Source of the DNA: Hermodice carunculata
Taxonomy: Eukaryota > Annelida > Polychaeta > Eunicida > Amphinomidae
NCBI GenBank assembly: GCA_964020975.1
Contig: OZ026612.1
Coordinates: 128,259,741-128,323,740 of the forward strand
Direction of reading: 5' to 3'
Length of the DNA stretch: 64,000 nt
Positions within the stretch are counted from its first letter, which is position 1. The number at the start of each line of letters is the position of its first letter. The notes below the pieces were generated by a model. The model saw nothing but the letters and a program-made list of their open reading frames with translations. It had not been told where the DNA came from and did not search any database. Shown one piece after another: positions 57,540 to 64,000 of this stretch. A program made the translations under genes and the position numbers.

Positions 57540-58965
57540 AGGTAAATGGTGGGATGCGATAAGGACAGGTGAAGTGAGATGAAATGATGCTAGGTAAGAT
57601 AGGATTAGATGAGATAAGATAAGACGATATGAGTAGTCAGATGAGGTAGAGTGAGATAAGGTGGGGTGAAATGAGATGAGGTGAAGTGAAGTGATATGAG
57701 GTTAGGCGAGATATGAAGTAAGATGGGATGAGAAGAGGAGAAGTGACATGAGGTTAGGTGAGATGAGATGAGGCGATGCTAGATGACAGGATGAAGAGAC
57801 AAGTGAGGCGACGAGATGAGGTGAGCTGAGATGAGGTGAATAAAAGGTGAGATGAAGCAAGGTAAAGTGAGGTGAGATGAATGAGGTGACATAGTGGTAA
57901 GGTAACGTGGCAGTGAGTTCAGGTGACAGGGGAAGAGCTGAAGCAAAGTCATATAAAGTGAGGTTACCTGATGGTATGGTGTGATTACTTACTTACCTCA
58001 CTTCAACTCAACTCACTATCTTGTATGACAAATAGGCTGTACGCCAACTGGGCTGTAGGACAAGTGGGTTGTTAGACAAATTGTCTCTCCCTGAAATCAC
58101 CACCACCTCACCTCACTTTATATTACCTCATTTCACCATCCCGTCGCATCATCTCACCTGGCCACACCATACCAACACCTCACCTCACTTGATGTGACCT
58201 CATCTCAGCCCTTCTCACCTCAATTCACTGCCTTGCTGCCTCACTACTTTCCCTCATCAAACTTCAGCCCACCACACCCGCTCACGCCATCTCACTTAGC
58301 ATCACAGCAACAACATCTCAGCTCCCCTAGCATCACCTCACCTCACCTCACCTCACTACATCTCATCTCATCTAACCTCATATCATCTCACCTTGCTTCT
58401 CCTCACATCATATCCCATGTGCTCACCTCACATCACATCATCTAACTTCATCTCGCCTCACTCCTTCATATCATCTAACTTCGTCTCACCTTATATCATC
58501 TCACTCATATAGTTTTACATTTCATTCCTCAGCTCGCCTTATCTCACCTCATTTGACCTCCATTTCTTCTCATCTCACCTCACCTCTCTCACATTTCATT
58601 TTTCCTAGTATCACCTAACCTGCCACCACCTCACATAACCTCATATCAACTCACCTCATGTCAACTCGTACCTAATCTCACCTCACCGCCTCTCATATCA
58701 TCTCACTTTACATCTCGCCTTACTTCACCTCGCTTCACCTTATCTCAATTCACATCACCCTGTCTCATTTCAGTTTTCGCCTCACCTCATCCGACAACTT
58801 ATATCGTCTCATCTCACCTAGCATCACTTCACCTCACTTCACCTACCCTTATCTCATTTCACTTCACTTCTCCCCATGTCATTCTATCTCACCTAGCCTC
58901 ACCTGATTTCACCTAACCTCATCTCATTTTATTTCATCCCACCTCATCTCTCCTAGCCCCACCTC
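57540..58965. repeat. Strand-switching pentamer minisatellite (TGAGA/GTGAG then CTCAC/CTCAT)
   Basis: From 57540 to about 57970 the plus strand is made of GATGAGGTGAGATGA-like units with almost no pyrimidine runs. From about 57995 to 58965 it is made of CACCTCATCTCACC-like units, the reverse complement. The two halves can pair as a long imperfect hairpin. The right half is more than twice as long as the left. Open frames here (58194-58445) follow the repeat and are not genes. Confidence 0.9.
58028..58090 (+). repeat. Short ~17-bp repeats at the strand-switch point
   Basis: GACAAATAGGCTGTA, GCCAACTGGGCTGTA, GACAAGTGGGTTGTTA and GACAAATTG follow one another at 15-18 bp spacing. They form the non-pentamer loop between the two array halves. 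Confidence 0.7.
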
Positions 58966-60182
58966 ACCATGCCATTTTCTTTGAATTCACGCCGCACAAG
59001 ATATCACATCAGATAGAGAATCAATACGAATTTAACTTAAAATGACTCTTTTAGGCCACAATATCTATTTGTCAATAAATACAGCTCTGTTACTTATTTC
59101 AAAAGTGCATTTTTTCATTCCGTGAGTACGCCAAATACAATGTGGTGATTTTTGTCCATCTAATCCTCATTATAATTGACAACTTCAAGCCGTTTGGCAC
59201 GAACAGGAAAACTAGGCTTGACCGTCACATTTGCAGATCTGCTAGGCCAAAAGTATATAATATAGCCTAAGGCATATGGGCATTTTAATTGTACTGTCAT
59301 AGCGAGACCATTTGCTACCTTCATATATGCATATCCCACACTTAAACTTCGCGATTGTGTCGTGCTGTTTTACTGTTCAACCTTGATTATCAGATCATCA
59401 ACCTTCATAACATAACTGTTTTCTTCAAATACCCCAAAAGTGATGTCTGCTTTTGTTTCTTCTTGGAGGGCAACCATTTTGAGCTTCATACAAACTATCG
59501 GTAACAGAAGGGGTATGGTATAAATGCTTATGGATAGACCGCGTGTTCACACTTTTGCTTTCTTAAGGAGGACAGGCCTACTTTCATAGAGCACCCCTAG
59601 CGGCAAATATGGCTTCATTTCTTTTCTTTTTTAATATAGATAACCACACATGCACTGTATTAGTAGTCTTCACGGTAGGAATATTACAAGTGATAACTGT
59701 GTTTATTAAGGATCATTGTTTGATTTACACGGGCCACCGCTAGGGGGGTCTTCGGGCAACCAGGACAACCCCCCCCCCCCCCCGATACGCCAGTGTCATG
59801 TTATACACAAAAGAACCAAATCAGAATTTAATCAGTTTGCCACAGAACGTCACTTTGTCTAACGTTTCAGGGCCTTTATTATCAAACTTTCAAGAAAACG
59901 TTCTACTTGCAAGTGATTGTAAAGAAAATTACATGAAATCATACTTGCGTACAATTGCTAATTTTTAGCTCACCGTTAATTACAAAACGGGCACATCTGA
60001 TTTATTACATTTTGCTGCAAAATGTTATTGCAAATGGCAACATGAAATAACATTACATTTTGTCAGTACCGAATAACAAACCGCCGCAAGTATTACAAAA
60101 TACAGCAGATTTGTTAACTTTTTATTACAAAAAGGCAGTTATTACAAATTCCCGCAATTATTACAAATTTGGCGCATAACAA

Positions 60183-62437
60183 GGGTGAAATATCATTTTC
60201 TACAGTGAAATTCAAAAGTAGTCACTGTAGATTACATCACCTAGACATTGTTACAAGTTGTTGTAATGCACCCGGATCAGTGATGTGATGCAGTGACATT
60301 CAGACAAAATCAAATGTGCGCGAGCGATGTTTGATTACACATTACGCGTAACGTAGAATAACTGCCACAAACGTAAACAAATATGCCACACGTAACAGGC
60401 GTTGAAAGTACGTCTAGGGCATATTTTTTGCGAATAACACCCAATTAAACGTTGGATAAACATAATCTTGCATGGCTGGAGAGCGAGTAACTATTTTTCT
60501 CTCACTCGGGATCGGTGTTGGTGTGAAAAATTGCTCGTGGCCTGCGATCACTTTCCCCACCAACAATGATCCTTTGTGAGAGTAAAAGAGTCTGTCATTA
60601 AAGTACCATAGACAGCTTCTAACTCGTGTAGCTCTTCCCAGTCATTTTATCGCCAGCATCTTGCCTGATCTCCGATGTCTATGTTCTTTTGCCATTATAT
60701 CGGTTCCGAAATCCATGTTCAACTATTTCTGGTTTCACCCAAAATGGCCAAATTGTGGTTTTAATAGACGTTTTCACGCCATTTTAAACACCGCGGCTGT
60801 CTTTTTCTAGCACTAGTGACCCGGATGTATCAGGGAGCAATCGTTTTACTCATACTGATAGATGCGCTGTAAAAATGCCGTTCTGGTAGACTTCAAGGCC
60901 TAAGGCATACATGAGCTCACGTAACAAATTCCTTGGAGGTCATCACACAAAGCCAAACATGCACACAGATTACATGATGCCCATCTTCAAAATTACAAAG
61001 ATTGTGCCCTTAAGGGGGGAAATTATCAGGGTAAAGGTCCTTTTTATTCCCATTTGGACCAGGAATTGCCTGGGACATTTCAAGCCTTTTTCAGTGACGT
61101 TGGCTTCCGTTCATATAAAAGTGCAGAAGATATTTAAAACCCACTAAACACTGCAACCGGCTCAATTCGCAACTTTTCGTTTCAACTTTTTTCTCTGTCT
61201 CGACTTTAATTGTCTGTTTGCAAAACGCAACAACTCCAAATTACACAATAATTATTTAGGTCAAAGGGCATTGTATGTTTTGCACTACATGTTGGCCCTC
61301 TACTCTAGTATATGTGTCATTTTGACATCGTCAGATAAACCCAAGATATCAGACCCCTCCCCCCCCAAAAAAGACAGAGTAGTGGGATTTCAAGATAAAC
61401 ATAAATTTGAACAAATTTTAAAAATCACAGCCCTATTCTCCTACACTATATAGTAGGAAGCCAGTTACAGCCCTAAAATTTAAAGGCCTGGCCTTTCTTT
61501 TTTTGAGCGGTGGGGGGATTAGTTCATTGCACGTTGCAACCAGATACCTTTATTTTTATGGGCACATTCAAACATATTTCAACTTACTGCTTTTAATTTA
61601 TGCTTTACTTGGTAAGACATAAACCTTTAACTCTTTCAATGGCAAGTTTTGGTCTGAGTCAACGGCTTTCCTCGAAGGACTTGGGTACATGGAGCCCAAA
61701 GTACGTTGAAGAAGCTGTCGACCTAGGCCATTTAATTCTCTGGATCTATATGCATGCTGGTACTTGAATGGAATATCCTTAAACAAAGAAAAGGAATCTA
61801 GTATTTTTATGATAATTACAGTAGTTCCACTTCAGTCCGAGTTGGCTCTGAGTGGGTTAACACCAACCAAAATATGTTTGCTTATAAAGGGACAGTTCTT
61901 TTACTCGCTGAAAAAAAGTGTTGGCAAATTACTACCTGCATAAAAAACTACAAAATCGAACAGGATATATTTGAATAATTTTTCTTATTTATACTTCTTG
62001 GTGAGTGGAAAATTCACTGCCCTTTTCTCCTTTATGTTTGGGTGAACATGCCCTTAATCGCAGGACAATTCACACCATTTTTCTGTTCCTTGATAATTTA
62101 TAACGCCGTATAAAAATGCTTAAGTTATCCAACTAGCTGTGTTAACATTGGCCAAAAGAAACATGTAAACGGACTTTTTTCCAGATGCAAATTGAACAGG
62201 TTCAATTTTGATATCGGGATTAAGACGAATTGTGTAGTTTGTTTTCGCATGAATGTTGTCTTGGGACAGGGAAGCTAAGTTTCTGTGGACCGATTAACCA
62301 GAATAAAGCTAGTGCTCGATTCTCCACATAATTTTTGTATAGACTTGATCGTTCTACTACGCGATATGTGAGCATATCATTATTTGTTATGACAACCAGT
62401 TCATTTTGAGAAGGTGTACTAAATCTATTTAATGTTC
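60183..62437. other. No recognised gene
   Basis: Unique-looking AT-rich sequence. Frames of 60-78 codons have no motif. A C-run/A-run patch lies near 61357-61370. Confidence 0.4.
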
Positions 62438-62524
62438 GGAACGAGTGGGACTCGAACCTGCAACCTTTGGCACCAGTCGCCTAGCTGAAATGGGAAACGC
62501 ACATATCCACTCGACCAAGTCCCC
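62438..62524 (-). tRNA. Degenerate tRNA-Leu(CAG)-like sequence (pseudogene or SINE head)
   Basis: The minus strand has a good A box (TGGTCGAGTGG, 62507-62517) and a perfect B box (GGTTCGAGTCC, 62448-62458) within 87 bases, the length class of Leu/Ser tRNAs. TTCAGCT sits where the anticodon loop is expected, giving CAG. The acceptor, anticodon and T stems each have two or more mismatches, so a working tRNA is unlikely. It may be the 5' head of a tRNA-derived SINE, but no repeat body was recognised. An 8-bp hairpin (CCATTCTT / AAGAATGG, 62523-62542) lies just upstream. Confidence 0.45.
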
Positions 62525-62544
62525 ATTCTTAAAAAAGAATGGTT

Positions 62545-63072
62545 CAATGGAGGTAGTTATGTGCGAGTGCCATATCAACACGGTTATGCAGTATATTTAC
62601 TGAGTCGGCATATATTTCCAGAATCGGGGACTTAAATCCACCAGCATTAAGGAAATGCCGAAAATATATATTTCATGTTCGGAACTATAACTATAGAAAA
62701 ACCCAAGTTGATGCCAAGGTTGCATTTGATAGCTGAGGTCCGAAAGAATCCAGCTGCTTCTGGTTTTGTTTTCTTGCGAAGGAAACACCTCTTTGCTACG
62801 TTTCCAAGAGGAGCAATGTTTATATTGACTATATCCCATCAGGAATTACATGTTTTTATTCAAGAAACTCAGCATGACAATTTGAGCACAAGAACCTTAA
62901 GTACAAAATGTGCAACCGAAGGGATACCATCGTGTATTTCCTTGGGAAATTCTAAAACACATCAGAAGGAATAACACATAGTATACGTTAAATAGAGACT
63001 TTGAAATTCTACTTTCTTCTTAGTTGCATTTCTTGCCGCGACACGTGTGTGTTATGTTAATCTGCTTGGATC
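62545..63072. other. No recognised gene
   Basis: A 99-codon plus-strand frame at 62675-62974 (starting MFGTITIEKPKLMPRL) has no recognised motif and is probably chance. Confidence 0.35.
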
Positions 63073-63116
63073 GTGTGACCAAGGAGGCTACACGTGTAGC
63101 CCTCCTTGGTGTGACA
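63073..63116. repeat. Near-perfect 44-bp palindrome centred on CACGTG
   Basis: GTGTGACCAAGGAGGCTACA and the complementary GTGTAGCCCTCCTTGGTGTG-type half meet at CACGTG. The arms pair over about 20 bp with two single-base bulges. The centre is an E-box. It could be a hairpin RNA, a bHLH site or the fused ends of a tiny element. Confidence 0.85.
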
Positions 63117-63743
63117 CATTACACTTGTTGCGGTATCTCAAACATACGAGATGATTGTTGATAACCAACGATGTAGCTAATGAATAAAGTAACTGTATAT
63201 ATGTACATGTATGTTTAAGTGTACGTTCAAGTATTGTTTTTTATTGTTTTATATGTCATTTGGTCAGCTTTCTCATGTTTTGGGTATTTTTACCCGAAAA
63301 TCAGACCATTCGGCACTTGCGTGTGGGGGAGGGGACCATAATTAAAGGTCATATCCTATTTTACATGCCTAGGCCTAAACTCAGCATTATTAACTTTTAA
63401 GACCCTATGTGATACCCCGTATTGCTTCCCAATACTGCAATAGAAGTTGTTATGATACCAGTTTATTACATCATAAACGTGCTAGGCCTACATTTTATTT
63501 CATTAATTAATATATTGACAGAGAACACCAACGAAGTAGCTCTGACCCGCATGGCATCTAGTTACAGATTGCAAACACTGATTGTTTGTAATCAAGGATC
63601 AAAAAGTTACTTCATTGTAGCAGACTTTTTTTTGACTAATAGATCATTTGTTTCGTAATAAAAGGCCTCCGGCCTGTCAATACATAATATGTACATTAAA
63701 ATAGTATTTTGAAATAATGAAAAAAGACACCAGGTTTATATTT

Positions 63744-64000
63744 TTACATATTTAACGAAAGAAACTCTCTCTTCTTAAAAGCTTGATACAAATAATTTTC
63801 TAATGAACAAAATATTTCTGGCTTGTCACTTTTTAATAGATTAATCATTTTCTCCGTAGAAGGATGTAAATAACAGTTCTTATTCAAGTACTTCTCACGT
63901 ATGTCTGAGTAAAATGGACAAACCATTAACAAATGAAATTCATTTTCAACACACTTAATGTTGTTAGTATTACATAATAAACAAATTCTCTCTTCCCTCA
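63744..64000 (-). mobile_element. LINE ORF2 C terminus, minus strand, running off the window
   Basis: The minus-strand frame is open from the window edge. It reads 'REERICLLCNTNN', 'VENEFHLLMVCPFYSDIREK', and ends 'YLYQAFKKREFLSLNM' at 63744. The Cys-x2-Cys ... His-x4-Cys knuckle is intact, and the spacing matches LINE ORF2 C termini, including the decayed one near 36700. No break is visible in the 85 codons seen. The rest of the element lies outside the window. Confidence 0.85.

Noticed and set aside
58194-58445. 83-codon Ser/His/Leu-rich frame
   Set aside because: Translation of the CTCAC pentamer array.

Overview
The window looks like animal nuclear DNA from a marine invertebrate, probably a deuterostome or lophotrochozoan. 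The basis is AT-rich, intergenic-looking sequence; long (AT)n microsatellites; a mixed load of LINE, DIRS-like, Penelope-like and hAT relics; many tandem and inverted repeats; and a recurring TAGGCCTA-type palindrome. There are no bacterial operons, ribosome binding sites or CRISPR arrays. The species cannot be named from the sequence alone. No complete host gene is recognised with confidence.

Layout. 1-1420: tail of a DIRS-type tyrosine-recombinase retroelement fossil. 1452-2297: diverged tandem duplication. 7274-8640: plus-strand LINE relic. 8650-17500: no recognisable gene. 17528-19200: second plus-strand LINE relic. 20605-21150: 21-bp array rich in GATATCGC palindromes. 21967-22710: 3' part of a hAT transposase. 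23806-24214: 35-bp satellite with a 70-bp higher-order period, flanked by an 11-bp inverted repeat. 25545-26085: LINE scrap. 26364-26875: foldback element. 28425-29325: G/T-rich tract followed by a 76-bp tandem array. 31233-31378: possible second DIRS-like scrap. 32500-33341: Penelope-like reverse transcriptase fossil. 34897-35990: two small tandem arrays.

36420-45910 is a LINE graveyard. Four elements lie almost end to end (minus, minus, plus, minus). Two keep most of the endonuclease - linker - reverse transcriptase - C-terminal order. One is split by a (TTAG)n array.

53094-60182 is the most structured part. A pair of roughly 600-bp inverted arms each carries the same small open frame (about 90-97 codons, starting MPRNE and ending SNLSL or SNLTL). 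It is followed by a small GTAC-bounded inverted-repeat element built of GCGTTCC...CGC palindromes, then an orphan THAP-domain exon. Last comes a 3.6-kb element with roughly 195-bp terminal inverted repeats, whose core is a pentamer array that switches from TGAG-rich to CTCA-rich. The window closes with a degenerate tRNA-Leu-like sequence, a near-perfect palindrome centred on CACGTG, and the C-terminal end of another LINE running off the edge.

The parts do not form a shared pathway. The window reads as accessory, transposon-derived DNA. The best candidates for something undescribed are the inverted pair with its conserved small frame and the 3.6-kb strand-switching element. All family calls rest on reading motifs by eye.
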